From contig NMRB01000272.1 of NCBI GenBank assembly GCA_002633025.1, positions 182,122 to 246,121 of the forward strand: 64,000 bases of DNA, in the 5' to 3' direction. The position numbers and the translations under genes were made by a program. The DNA comes from Notospermus geniculatus (Eukaryota > Nemertea > Pilidiophora > Heteronemertea > Lineidae). The notes under the pieces were generated by a model. It was not told the origin of the DNA. It did no database searches and was given only the letters and a program-made list of their open reading frames with translations. This document shows positions 19,534 to 30,921 of this stretch, one piece after another; the first letter of the stretch is position 1, and each line of letters starts with the position of its first letter.

Positions 19534-20260
19534 ACCTCGGTCTAGACTGATCTTCTGGCCTCGTAACGCTCCGCTAGGAGCTCTACGAGTGCAGGAGACC
19601 AGGCCAGTACACAGTCACGTGACTAAACAATCGGGCGAGCGGAGTTTCAGTTTCTTCCATTCTCGAACATGTTTTCGGCTTTACAAAATCCAATGAATGT
19701 CATGCCCGGGATGTCATGATGCTTTGAGTGCAATTGCCAACTCATGAACTTCAAATGACGAAGTATAGGCCTAGGTGCTTGGCGTTACGGGTGTGATCGA
19801 GTGAGTATGCATACTTCTTGAATCCCCGGATCCCTGCCTGGCCCTGCTTGCTTGCTTTGCATGTTTGAGTCTGATCAGGATCAGCTGCCGGGTCAGTGCT
19901 GACTGACCACACCATCATCATCATGATCATGACCATCCATGCATGCAGCACACCTGGCACAGTACAGCACACAGGCTCTGTGCCTTGTGGTTCATGTACA
20001 CATGTAGGCCTAGCTATTGGCATGAGATAGGGCAGGGGATCACAGGTCCTTTAGCATGTTTAGACCGAAAACTCCGGTCTCCGAACATAGGGGCCTAACA
20101 CAGATGTTATGGTTCTACGACCGGATACAACCTGCCTATTCCACACGGGACTAGTGTATAACGAAAATTTGCATATCAATTAGTCAAACACGCCGCACTT
20201 TTATTGTGAATATCTCGAAAACCTACAGTGGAAATCGCTTTTAACACCAAATATTTGTCA
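19534..20260. other. Unannotated stretch
   Basis: No gene recognised. A CATCATCATGATCATGACC tract lies near 19915. Short frames on either strand show no motif. Confidence 0.4.
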
Positions 20261-20322
20261 GTGCTCGAAAAGTAGCTATTTTACTCGCCATTGGCGACCA
20301 GGAATTTACACTTGGCGAGTTG
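20261..20322 (+). repeat. Short dispersed repeat M, copy 1
   Basis: GTGCTCGAAAAGTAGC followed by ACTCGCCATTGGCGACC. The same sequence is present inverted at 37250-37311. Related CGCCA/TGGCGA words appear at the left end of the element at 24115. It is probably a fragment of a transposon end. Confidence 0.6.
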
Positions 20323-21937
20323 TTTACGAAGGCAGGACGCCATTTGGCGAATAAAATTTACAATTTTTGAAGATATAATTCGCCAAATGATATTTGTGAA
20401 AGCACACTTTTGAAAATAAGGCCTTGGCGCAAGAAATGCAGACATAACCCCAATGGCGCCAAAAGAAGCTTCGTCGGCCATGTCGGCACGGTAACCAACA
20501 TCGAAATTGGAATCAATCGATCGCAGCGCCCCCAAAATCATCGCTGTGGCCAAATTTTGAACTAAGCCAGAGGACTTTTGGGGCGCTGCGATCGATTCCT
20601 CGAATGTGCGCGGGAACGAAATAGAACAAGCACAAAGCAAAGGCGTGCAGTTAGTATCCACTAAAGATTTCATTTATGCAATTATATAAATTATTTAATC
20701 CAAAAACTTGCTTATGTATCATAATCTGGCCAAGTCCAAGGATATCCTTCTCTGTAGTGATCATTTACAGACCTTTTCTGCTACCTCGATCCGCCAGCAA
20801 GTGCCCAGAGTTTGTTTTTATACATACCCCAGTTCGTCAATCTTCGGCCTTTCCTCGGCAACTTCCGACGTCTGCGTTGCAGATTTGGTAACTTCGACGA
20901 AATTTTATTTCATTTAAGATCTGACCATCATCATCATTGATCTACGGGGATTTTATGCATTTTAAACGAAAATTTGTAGCTGTCATTTCGATGAAATTTT
21001 CTTCTCAGATACTGGGAAATCGCATCTGAGAGCTTTAAAAATCCAAATTTTTCTGGGGGAGGCCCCCCAGACCCCCCGNACGCCTTCTGCGCATGCGCAT
21101 TGGCGAAAGTTGATTCTTTTGGTGACGAAGAAACATCCGATGATTATATTAATTATTCAAATGAGTTCGACCTTTCGAACCATCAACTCCCATGTGACCT
21201 TTCGCTGCGGAAGTCAACAAACCAATGTACAGTACGATGTACAGGGATATGGCGGCGTGTTTTTACTGCCCTTCAAATTTCAGATTTTAAAGACCTTAAA
21301 AGTTGGCAGATTTTTTGGTGAACGGTATGAATGTCATCTAGAATATTGGAAGTTCACGACAGGATACTTTTTAAATGATGTCCTGCTCCCAGAGCTTCAC
21401 AAGCAGTGAAAACATTCCGCCCTTCTCAGCGGTGCGGATTTCCCGTACAGAACGGCATAGCCTGAATCACGACGTAGAACATCCCAAATATTCGAAGTCG
21501 TGAGTTTCGTGACTACAGGTCCTTGCATGCCTTGACCGTTACAATGACACACTTTCATGACTTTAGGCTACTGACATGACTGACAGTGTGTGGGTTGTTT
21601 GCGGAAAAAGTGGACAAATGGGCTTTTTCAAAAAATAAAATAAATTCGCTATTTTTCACACAGATTTTTTGCTTGATCTGTGGTATAACAGATTAACACC
21701 CCCTGAATTTAAATTGAGTATCAGCAGCGCACTTTTTACATCATGAAATGAATTATTTCCATGTTATTTTTGTTGTTGTTGATTTGTTGATGTCAGTCCC
21801 GTAACGAATGGATTCTTGTGATAGGCCTACAGGGCGTCCATAAATAAGTAAAACCCGGAAAAAAAATGTCGTACAGTATTGCCTGTGTGTAGTTTTGATA
21901 GGTGCAATAGGTTCCTAACTATTCTGGAGCACGTTTA
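20323..21937. other. Unannotated stretch with a small inverted repeat
   Basis: AATCGATCGCAGCGCCCC at 20513 pairs with GGGGCGCTGCGATCGATT at 20580. Open frames at 20281-20673 (minus) and 21100-21409 (plus) show no family resemblance I can name. A single N at 21079 follows a C-rich run. Confidence 0.4.
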
Positions 21938-23719
21938 GGGGAGAGTGGGGCACCATGAGCCTTTTTTCAGTTTTTGTGCCCTGGACAATTTATGTGTCAT
22001 GTTATTGAATACTTTTCAATAGCATGACACACTATAAGATGTTGTTTATTTTCTGGCAGATCCATGAGAATGGGGTATTTTTCTATACCAGTCTAATACC
22101 GCTCCCAAAAAAGTCTCTGAAGTGGCTCGAGGTACCCCGACCTTGGGGTACCTTGAGCCAGGCCTGGGGTACCTAGAGCCAACACATCAAACAGCCTGTT
22201 TTCAACCAGGTTTTCTGCAAAACATACTTTATTCTGTATCGTTACACCTTCTTTATGCCAAATAACTCCACAGAACGTTTTTCAAGAGTGTCAGTGAAGT
22301 GAAAATGCTGATACAATATTGGACATCACAACGCTGGTCCACAAAATAACACGAAGGGCCTGAATTACATCTGTTAGTGGTATTCTCAACCACAGCCCTA
22401 AGCTGCATGAGACCACACCGGAATTAGGCCCAAGTCTGAAAGTGGTATTCTGACCCACAGTATTAAAGCTGAACTCCATGAACAAAAACCACAGCGCCGC
22501 AGTATGAACATCAAGAGATAGTGTCCAAGTGACAGAGCCTGGTAGACTTAGTACAATCCGTAGGAACTTGAGCATGAGGTTGGTCAGGGTTCTTTAGTGC
22601 TTGCGCGCAGTTAAAATATGTGGTACAATGGCAATTACTTCGGCATCAACAAATAATACACCACTCGTCTGAGTTTCAGAAACTCAATTTGGCATCATTG
22701 CAAACATGTTGCACATAAATCTTATTTTATTTCTTTGGCCATAGTTTTGTTATTTGAATATATTTTCACAGAAACGCAATGCACTTGATATTATGAGCAA
22801 TAATACATACATGACTCGCGCGATGTGTGTGTATTTGGAGAAAGAATATTTAATTGATTGCGGTAATTATGACCAAAGGGATAGAATAAGAATTATCCTC
22901 AACCTATACATAATGATATCTGATGACGTTGATATACGTCAAATGATTGTTTTTGAATGCATAAATGTTTTCAACTGGTGCTTTGGTAACACCATAAATG
23001 TCAACAAGACGTGAATACTATAGAACAGTGACCGACTTTACTCTCTGGTTCGGTAAGAACCTAATATGCCTTCGACCTGCAGAAGTCACTGGATGCCATG
23101 TCTTGATGTTGCTCTATTGACTGACTCAGGGTGAATACAGTGGCGCCACCAAATATCCTGGTAGTCTATCATGTTTCGGAGGTGTTTTGAAAGTGCCTTA
23201 TGGTCGTTTGCATTTCTCTTGACCACCACCATGGCGTGGTGGTCTTTTTTTAATGCTCGGATCTCCAGTTTTTGTTCAGGCAGTTCAGCTTTAAGCTGCA
23301 AAAAACCCGGCTCATGGTGCCCCACAGCAGCTGGCTCAAGGTGCCCCATCTGGAACATTGACTCTTCTCATCCATGTGACCTGAGATATGTTGGCCTGGT
23401 CAGGTTAGTGCACATGCATCAGTTATGCAGTGTTCATAGGCCTTGCCCTTAGACACAGTTTAAGGACTGGCTGCTGCAAGTTATCATGGTGCAAGAACAA
23501 AAAGAAAATTATTTTATAAAGTTACTTTCGGGTGCAAAAAATCGAAAGTCCTCTGAAAACACAGCTAAATGAAAAGCAAATGAAGACATAATTTTTGGTG
23601 TCTTTCCTGGTCAATAGAGGGACACTACCAATGGAAGCTTCAGAACAAATGTTAAGCCACTTGGCCTGGAGAGGCCCTGGCTCAAGGTACCCGCCGGCTC
23701 AGGGTGCCCCACTCTCCCC
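21938..23719. mobile_element. 1.8-kb TIR element at TA, GGGGAGAGTGGGGCACC ends
   Basis: Left end GGGGAGAGTGGGGCACCATG; right end GGGTGCCCCACTCTCCCC; TA on both sides (21936-21937, 23720-23721). Subterminal words such as GGGGTACCTTGAGCC and GGCTCAAGGTACC repeat inverted. The tip GGGGAGANNGGGG matches the element at 5857-7175, so they are likely related. An 86-codon frame at 22754-23014 has no motif I recognise. Confidence 0.85.
23142..23305 (+). repeat. Diverged arm of foldback family D
   Basis: TGGCGCCACCAAATATCC through CAGTTCAGCTTTAAGCTG follows the order of 13622-13760 with many changes and an expanded ACCACCACCATGGCGTGGTGGT hairpin. It is embedded in the 21938-23719 element. Confidence 0.55.
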
Positions 23720-24114
23720 TACAGGTTAAAGTTGGCTATTTCATTTGTTACGGTACTGACTTCCAACTTTTGTTACGATACTGACATTCTAATTGATAAA
23801 GTAGTGACGTCAGTACCGTAACTAACTGTAACTATTGGAGAGTTGGAGGTCATGGCTCTCTATGACGTCATACAGAAATATTCCTTAGTTTTGCTTCTCT
23901 CTCCAGATGGCGAGGCCGAAGCTATCGGTTACGGTACTGACAGAAAACCTGGCGACATCGGGTTTGGGATGAAAACATCACCCCCTCTCCAAAAATCATT
24001 ACAAGAGTACTAACCATGCTCATTATATCAAAAAAGAACATCTTACCAGTGGTGTAGACCCAAATTTTAGTAATTTTGCATTGATATTTTAATGGTCTTG
24101 TCTGTTCTGAAAGT

Positions 24115-25063
24115 CAGGGATTGCGCTAGCCGTTCGCCACGTTCGCCAATGCGATAAAAATGTCTGGGTGGCGATAATATTTTCAACAGACCTCGCCACT
24201 GTGGCGAAAGCCCATAATTTCAGAGGGGTGATTGACATACCTGAGCATGTTTAATGATGCAAAGACTGCATGTAACAGGTTCCTGCAACCCCTACACTTG
24301 AAAGTGGAACAGTCCAAATCCAGACACAACAAAGCCACGTGGTCAGTTTCCAGTCAAAACAAAAGCACATGGTCAGGCCGTAGACTTTCTAGTCATGTGT
24401 AGTAGTCTTGCTCACAACACCCTCCATGCTTCACAGTGACTTTGGCTCAGACTCAACAGATGTAGACTGGTCCCCGGTCTATAAATATAAAATATATAGA
24501 CCGGTACTGCCTGCGAGTTTCATGGTGTTGATTGGTCCAATTCGAAAACCAACGACTTGCCACAATCGGTTGGAAAATCAGCCATGTGTCATTCGCTATG
24601 GCACTTTTTAAGGCTTTTGCATGCATTGGTTTCAAGGACCCATACTCAGTCTTTCGTCTGGCATTGATTATCGCTAAGGCACGCTTTGTAGCAAGCGAAA
24701 AGCGATATTTATTCACTGCAATGTTGATATTTACCAGCCGCCGCCATGATTCCTCGTTGCAACTGGTATCCGGTCCTTCATCATGTGGTTGTACGTGTTC
24801 TAAGTACAGTCATGACTAGATACTAGTCACTTCCGGCGTCAGCCAGATTTCTGCCGTCCTCAGTAGCCAGGACCGATCCTCCGCTACATCCAGCCCGCCA
24901 GCACCACCAGCGGAGGATCGGGTACCAATCTACAACAGATGTGGCTAACAATTTTTTGGACTTGGTTCGCAACAGTGGCTAACACAACTAAAATGTGGCT
25001 AAAAAAATTGAGAGTCAGTTAGCCACAGTGGCTAACACATTTTTCAGGCTAGCGCAACCCCTG
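24115..25063. mobile_element. TIR element with exact 6-bp target duplication GAAAGT
   Basis: Left end CAGGGATTGCGCTAGCC; right end GGCTAGCGCAACCCCTG; GAAAGT immediately outside both (24109-24114, 25064-25069). CAGGG tips recall hAT elements, which normally make 8-bp duplications. The interior includes CGGTCTATAAATATAAAAT with its complement (24477-24504) and a CGATCCTCCGCT hairpin (24874-24918). No transposase. Confidence 0.85.
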
Positions 25064-26443
25064 GAAAGTGTAGTGGCGGTGTCGGCGACAACCCATTTAC
25101 CCATTTACAACCCGTATTGACTAAAAAGGGTCCCAGTTGCCCCTTCCATTTAGATTTTTTGGTGAAGATACATGTAACAAGTGGAATTATTGTCGGGATG
25201 CTTGTACTTTAATTTCATCGCGATTAAAATTTCAAAATAACGTGAGTTACTCTGTAGCGCCGTAATAACTGCTGGCGACATTGATTTGTCCACTTTATCC
25301 GCAAACGACCCGTGTAGGCCCTAGCCTATAGCCTAGGCAATAGGCCTAGCCTACATTGTAGGGGCCTAGTAGCTACATGTAGGGCAGGCTAGGGTAAAAG
25401 CAGGGGTTAGGCCTACCGCTGCCGTACCGGACAGCTTCAGTTACCGGACAAACGCCATACCAACATCCTGTTCAAAGAAAAGTGTATTTTTGTGGTGAAA
25501 AAAAATATTAATGTGCGTTTCTATTCAGAAAAACTACCCCTCCGACATATTCTCACTGTCAGCCAACATGAGTTAGGCCTATCGTTGATTTTGGTGTTTT
25601 TTTCAAGAAGTGATAATTTTGTGCGTCAGTTACCGGACAGCATGCTGCTGTGGTGGTAGGGGGCCTACCATTTGCACTGAGGGGTGACAAGTTATGTGGT
25701 TACGTTTTTGCATCATAAATCTAATCTATTTCAAACAAAACATATGGAATATTATGGTAACTTACCTGCTGTAAATCATCTCCAAAAGTTGCTGTCTGGT
25801 AACTAACACACCTGTCCAATACATGTAACTGACACGAAATTTATTTTCGGAAAAACTACCTTCACCCCCACTACAGGAAGTAGCTTGACCCAACCCAGTT
25901 TCAAAATGAGGCTGATTGAGCTATCTTTCATTCTCAGCAGCCACCAATTCACATGTCAGGCATGCGCAGTGTGTTTCTAGGCCGGAAAATGCCTAAAAGT
26001 AGCGTCCGATAACTCCTGCCTTTACCCTAGTTAAGTCAGTATTTGTTGTGTGTAAGGACATGTAGGGCCTATGATGTACATGTACATCTGTGCCTGCTGT
26101 GCATGTGTTGCATGATGGTCCTGCTAACACATGATCTAACATGTCTAACCACCGACACAACCCTGTGCTGTGCTGTGTGTGTGTGTGCTGACACTAGTGA
26201 CAGCATCGCCACCGCATGAGCGTCAACATGGCCGTCATGCATGTCATGTCTATAGGGAAGCCATCGCTGATCGGCTAGCCATGCCACCTCATCATGTCAT
26301 GAGCTGCTGTTACATGTACTTTGGTAGGACTTTAGATAGAGTCCCTGGTCAGAAGTGGTACACAATGGAAATCCTATTATTGTACAATCGTAACAATGTG
26401 GCGTATTCCGTCAATCGATGAACAGGGATTGTAAAGTCGTTCC
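25064..26443. other. Unannotated stretch with TACCGGACA repeats
   Basis: TACCGGACA recurs at 25425, 25441 and 25630, and a partly inverted relative (CTGTCTGGTAAC) lies at 25792. This may be a decayed TIR element. A TAGGCCTA cluster lies at 25318-25420, and CATGTACATGTACATC at 26076. No gene seen. Confidence 0.4.
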
Positions 26444-26527
26444 GGTGGGGCGATAGTGCCCTCCTGAACCGAGGCTCAGAGGCCTGCATTCTCTGGACCC
26501 GACCCGGCAGAGGCGAGAGGAACGGCA
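26444..26527 (+). repeat. GC-rich ~80-bp block, copy 1
   Basis: GGTGGGGCGATAGTGCCC through GGCAGAGGCGAGAGGAA. The second copy, in the same orientation, is at 28419-28498, just upstream of the metallopeptidase exon. The two copies bracket the 1.4-kb hairpin. Confidence 0.8.
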
Positions 26528-26933
26528 AAGTGGTGGAGCCGGATACGGATCTATCGTTCCTGCCTGAACCAAACAAACAAACAAACAGGTGCTACCAGAA
26601 GCCTGGAGATGTGTTTTCCAAGCATTTCAGAGCTTAAAAAACTTCCTAGGGTGTACAGATCTTTGTTCGGCTGTTGTATCTCCTGAATGAAAATAACAGC
26701 AATTTAAAGACACTGCTCTGCAGTTACATGTACATGTATAAGGGGGGCAAGCCCCCTTCAGATCATGAAAGGGGGGCTTCTGCCCCCTTGCCCCTCCACA
26801 CTGGCGGAAATCCTGCAATGGAAGCGTTTTGTGTGGGAAATTGATCAGGACCACCTGGATGTCACTTTCATTTCAAAGACATGACTGAAGGTCATGAAGT
26901 TTTACATTGTACTTTCATGCAACATGTCATTTA

Positions 26934-28311
26934 GGCCCCTATTACATAGAAATAGAGCTATACCGGTACGCTATCGGTATTCAGTATGCGGAAAAAAATT
27001 GGACAGGCATAATTCGAACTACATGTATAAGCGAATAGCATGCCCTCAGAATACAGTGCTCCCTTGCTCAATATCAATAAGAACCTCGATTTTACGAACT
27101 CCCGGATATTACGAACCCAACGCTTGGCTCCCAAAATTCCTGCCCCCACGGACGAATCCTCGCTATTACGAACTCTTCGTTTAGTACGAACTTACATGTA
27201 ATCCTTGGACCCCCAAAGGATTCGTAAGCGAGGGTCTGGGAGGACTGTAGTTTAGTCTTACATGTATGTACAGTCATTGACATTAGTTTATCTACACCTA
27301 CTACCTTGAATATTTCAAATACTACTGGGCCAATTTTAACACGGTTTGTACCACATGAAAGTATTGGTCATATTTCTGCATCAAACTTTTGGAAATTTGG
27401 AAATATCATAATTATGTAATTCCTCATTAGAAAACCCCCTAAAAATCAACATTTTTATTATGGAATTTTTTTGTGACTTTTGTTACAGGGTTGATAGCGT
27501 GGAAGTTTCTAAGGATTTTGAGCTCTGTTTCGTCAAAATATATCGAGTGGTTGCTGAGATATTTGAGATTATCAAAATTTCGATATTTTGAGAATTTCCA
27601 TTTTTTCAAAAAATTTTGATATTAGTAGACAGAGCTCACCCAGAAACGTAGGAGAATGAAGTTTTGGAACTTTCAGCGTAAACTGGTTGGAAGTTACAGC
27701 TGTCTTAAGTTAAAGAGTTTAGCATATCAACATTTTGATATTCTGAAAATATGAATATCTCGGCCCAGTTAAAGCAAAAAGTTCCAAAATTTTGTAAGCC
27801 CATATTGTGAGGTTAGCTTTAACTAATGACATCAAAATTTCCTGAAAAACACGAAAATCTCAAACTATCAAAATTTTGATAATCTCAAATATCTCAGCAA
27901 CCACTTGAGATATTTTGATGAAACAAAGCCCAAAATCCTTAGAAAGTTCCATTCTATCAAAACTGCAACAAAAGTCAAAAAAAAATCCGTAATAAAAATG
28001 TTGATTTTTAGGGGGTTTTCTAATGAGCTATTACATAATTATGATATTTCCAAATTTCCAAAATTTTGATGCAGAAATATGACCAAGGTTATATACTTTC
28101 ATGTGGTACAAACCGTGTTAAAATTGGCCCAGTAGTATTTGAAATATTCAAGGTAGTAGGTGTAGATAAACTAATGTCAATGACTGTACATGTAAACCAC
28201 TTTGATAAACCTTTCCTCGATTCACACTACATGTATACGCATGCCCTACGAACGTGCCTACATGTAGAATGCCGAATAGCGTAGGCCCTACAACTCTATG
28301 TAATAGGGGCC
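26934..28311. mobile_element. 1.4-kb hairpin element, TTA target
   Basis: Left end GGCCCCTATTACATAGA; right end CTATGTAATAGGGGCC; TTA outside both (26931-26933, 28312-28314). The inner arms are long: 27277-27480 mirrors 27990-28195 with few differences, and AT-rich arms continue to a centre near 27620. The 3-bp TTA target plus GGCC tip suits PIF/Harbinger. A 194-bp TA-type MITE sits in the left arm only. No coding frame. Confidence 0.88.
27054..27247. mobile_element. 194-bp TA-type MITE nested in the hairpin
   Basis: CAGTGCTCCC at the left and GGGAGGACTG at the right, with TA on both sides (27052-27053, 27248-27249). The interior carries TTACGAACTC and TACGAAC words typical of pogo/Tc1-like MITEs. 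The right arm of the surrounding hairpin has no counterpart. Confidence 0.75.
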
Positions 28312-28418
28312 TTATGTACGGTACTGTGGTCCGTTCGGCGGTGTAGGGGTGGGTGGGGCTATGTACGTGTACTGCGGGGCCCAGCACCTCCCCTCTCCAA
28401 GGATGGTCTTTACCAGAG

Positions 28419-28498
28419 GGTGGGGCGATAGTGCCCTCCCGAACCGGGGCTCAGAGGCCTGCCTTCTCCGGACCCGGCAGAGGCGAGAGGAAGGGCAT
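28419..28498 (+). repeat. GC-rich ~80-bp block, copy 2, upstream of the gene
   Basis: Closely matches 26444-26527. It ends about 85 bp before the metallopeptidase start codon and about 50 bp before the putative 3' splice site. It could be a transposon end or part of an upstream promoter/5' UTR region; the sequence alone does not decide. Confidence 0.75.
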
Positions 28499-28548
28499 GG
28501 TACTGTATCAACTTTGGCTGACTCTAGTCTTCTTCTCTTCTTCTTCAG

Positions 28549-28584
28549 GTCTCAACATGTGTAATGACTTGAGCTTCATTAACG
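28549..28584 (+). other. 5' end of coding exon (splice acceptor and leader)
   Basis: A pyrimidine tract CTTCTTCTCTTCTTCTTCAG ends at 28548, giving a strong 3' splice site. A 36-base leader then precedes the ATG at 28585. An upstream non-coding exon is therefore likely but not identifiable. Confidence 0.55.
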
Positions 28585-29293
28585 ATGAAGGTCAAAGTGT
28601 GCAACATTGTCTCAGGGGAAAAGCTTACCTATCCGCTCCCATTACTATTAGGTGAAGTCGATAGCAACTCAACTCAGGATGGCCAGCTGCAGGTCTGGAA
28701 TGAGACTGACCCAGCAAAGAAGAATATATCATGGCCTGTATCATCATCCAAATTCAAAGTTTTGGTTGAACTGAAACCAGGAAAGAATGTCATAAAACTT
28801 CTTTATCAGGATACAGTGACAGATTTTATTCTCCACTACACGCGGCCTGTCAGAAAATGTTTTGTTCGTCCAGTTTATATCAAATGTAAAGATGACCCAG
28901 GCAGATTCCAAGCTCCAGAGGGCATGGATAACACCCCTGCTGCTGCTAAAAAGAGGATTATTCTCGGTGCCCAGTTGATTCAGACATTCACGGCAGAGAA
29001 GCTGCATGAACATGGCCTCGGGAGGACAACATTCCAGTTGGAAATGGACAAGAATAATCAACCAGTCTGCCATATTTTTACCACATCTCTTACTCTGTCA
29101 GAGGCTCATTCCATGTCCGGTGGTGATCTTTGGACTCATTTTGCTAGAGAATTTATGACATCTGACTTTCCACAGAAAGATTTTTGTAAGTGGTATGCAT
29201 TCATGTCATTCACACACTATGCTGTACCTGAAGGATTTATTCCGAAGACGCATGGGGAAATACTTCAGCATACTAAAGGCCATACTGCCCTTG
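28585..29293 (+). CDS. Putative zinc metallopeptidase (YIL108W-like), coding exon 1
   Basis: Encodes residues 1-236 and the first base of codon 237. The ATG is chosen because residues 1-25 (beginning MKVKVCNIVSGEKL) align in style with family N-termini and follow a splice acceptor. Residues ~1-95 look like a beta-rich N-terminal domain. Residues 122-150 (KKRIILGAQLIQTFTAEKL, then HGLGRTTF) form the family hallmark preceding the peptidase core; DLWTHFAREF (181-190) and the KWYAFMSFTHY segment (202-212) continue it. There is no signal peptide, so the protein is probably intracellular. The exon ends at CTTG before GTGAGT; reading on gives 12 spurious codons to a TAG. The family (Pfam Metallopep) is known from fungi and invertebrates; the physiological substrate is not established. 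The zinc site is not in this exon. Confidence 0.78.
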
Positions 29294-30579
29294 GTGAGTA
29301 TCTACATGTAGATCAATATGCTGAATAGTCAAAAAAGATAACGGAGCGCCTGCAAATTTCCTGAACACTGTATCCCAAAGAGACCCCCCCCCCCCGCTCA
29401 ACATCTGAACAAAGGGTATTTGGCCACCCCTCTGAAAAGTTGGCAGGATCGCACACACTGTTCACAGGCATGCAGACGGCCCTAAAATTCCTAATTTTTT
29501 TGTGCCTTCCTAAAATTCCCTAAAATTTCAGCCTTTTTGGCCAATTTTCCTAAAATATCCTATTTTTTCTTTTGGGTAACATCCGCGCCGCGTCGCATCC
29601 ACTCTGATGATGTTAAGGCACATGGCAAGATGGCAGAGACTCTATATCTGATGTCTGAAAACAGCCATTCTGTCTTGCTGATCCCATTAATATCGAAAGG
29701 TCAGGGAAAATTCACACTACCGATTGTGGCCTTTTGGTATGGAGGGATCAGCTTCAAATGTGGTGTGTCACTTGCTTTGCATCTCAAAGGGTAAAAAGTA
29801 ACTGGGTATAGTATATTGTTTCTCAAAAGGTAAGCCTGTTAAAGTACTCTGCATAAGATCAAAAATAGATAAGATCTATGTACCGGTAAGTACCTGAGAT
29901 CTAGCATATGGACGGGACGGGGCAAATGCCCCCTCCAGGCAAATTGTGCAAAAACACAATTTTTTTCAGCAAAATCAAATGGGATAACGGATCATTATTG
30001 TTCATGTCTCAGAGTGCAGGAACTTGACCTCAAATTGCATCTCAGACGTTCAAATTTTCAAAATTTTTTATGGGGGAGGTCCCCCAGACCCACCACCCCA
30101 CAAAACCGGTCCCCTTGGTGCCGGAAGGTGAAGGCCATGTCCGTTGAACTCATCTGCTTAAAATGCCCCTCCCCCACGAAAAAAAGCTAGCTACGGCCCT
30201 ATAGTATGGAAACGTCCGAACATATTCGAATTATGACCTTCAAATTGTCCTAAAACGTCCTAAATTTGAGCCCAATTATCCCTAAAAATCCCTAAATTTA
30301 AAAAAGAAAAATCCTAATTTTCTCCCTAAAATGTGCCAGTTGGCTGTTTGCATGCCTGTGTTCATGAACCAGACCCTTTTCCATACGTCATTTTACGTTG
30401 GGTGATATGAATAAAAGCCAGCAAATGCTTCATATTTGTACAGCACAGCGTAGTGCATTTGTACTGCAAAATTCAAGTAAAAGCATTTACTGGTCTTCAT
30501 AATTCATAATCATACATGTACATGTATGACCCATTGAATCCAACCAAGAATTCTCACTCACTCTTTCTTTTCTCTTCAG
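29294..30579 (+). other. Intron between coding exons 1 and 2
   Basis: Donor GTGAGTATC at 29294 and acceptor TTTTCTCTTCAG ending 30579. It contains the 6-bp-duplication element at 29465-30358 and CATACATGTACATGTATG near 30512. Length 1,286 bp, mostly transposon. Confidence 0.75.
29465..30358. mobile_element. Intronic TIR element with exact TGTTCA duplication
   Basis: Left end CAGGCATGCAGAC; right end TTTGCATGCCTG; TGTTCA immediately outside both (29459-29464, 30359-30364). Subterminal CCTAAAATTCCTAATTTT and its mirrored relatives at 30240-30340 make long imperfect arms. A C-rich GGGGGAGGTCCCCCAGACCC lies at 30073. No transposase. Confidence 0.82.
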
Positions 30580-30712
30580 GTGGAGGCGGTCTTGCCTTAT
30601 TTGGAACAGGTAATTTACACACCTGGGCCGAATCCCTTGAGCAGGTTGTGCCCGCTTTCACAGATTGTAGGAAAATCGACAAGTCCAAATTTATGGACGA
30701 TAGTGCCTACAG
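30580..30712 (+). CDS. Putative zinc metallopeptidase (YIL108W-like), coding exon 2
   Basis: Continues codon 237 (G|GT) in phase 1, giving ALGGGGLALFGTGNLHTW and then ESLEQVVPAFTDCRKID, ending FMDDSAYR with donor GTGAGT at 30713. The glycine-rich LALFG turn and the HTWAESLE segment are conserved family features just before the zinc-binding HExxH helix. The exon ends in phase 2. No following exon with an HExxH motif was recognised downstream in this window; it may lie in the N gap (58446-59276), beyond the window, or be lost. The spliced part totals 280 complete codons. Confidence 0.78.
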
Positions 30713-30921
30713 GTGAGTTATAATTGTATTCTGTTTTATCACTTCAATGAAAACCACCTGACTGCTGTAAAGTTTGGCCTGTCAGTGTCACTGTCAGAGT
30801 GACACAGTAGAAACATCAGCACCTGTCTCCTCAGAGGTTCCGGGCTGGGGTTGAACCACTGTCTGTTGCGTATGTTCACACTACACTACCTATAAAGAAT
30901 GTTATGCAACAGAAAACAAAC

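Noticed and set aside
20281-20673. 130-codon minus-strand open frame as a gene
   Set aside because: Overlaps dispersed repeat M and a perfect small inverted repeat; no family resemblance.
29294-29328. Extension of the metallopeptidase frame to a TAG at 29326
   Set aside because: A canonical GTGAGT donor lies at 29294 and the next exon continues the protein in phase; the 12 extra codons are intronic.
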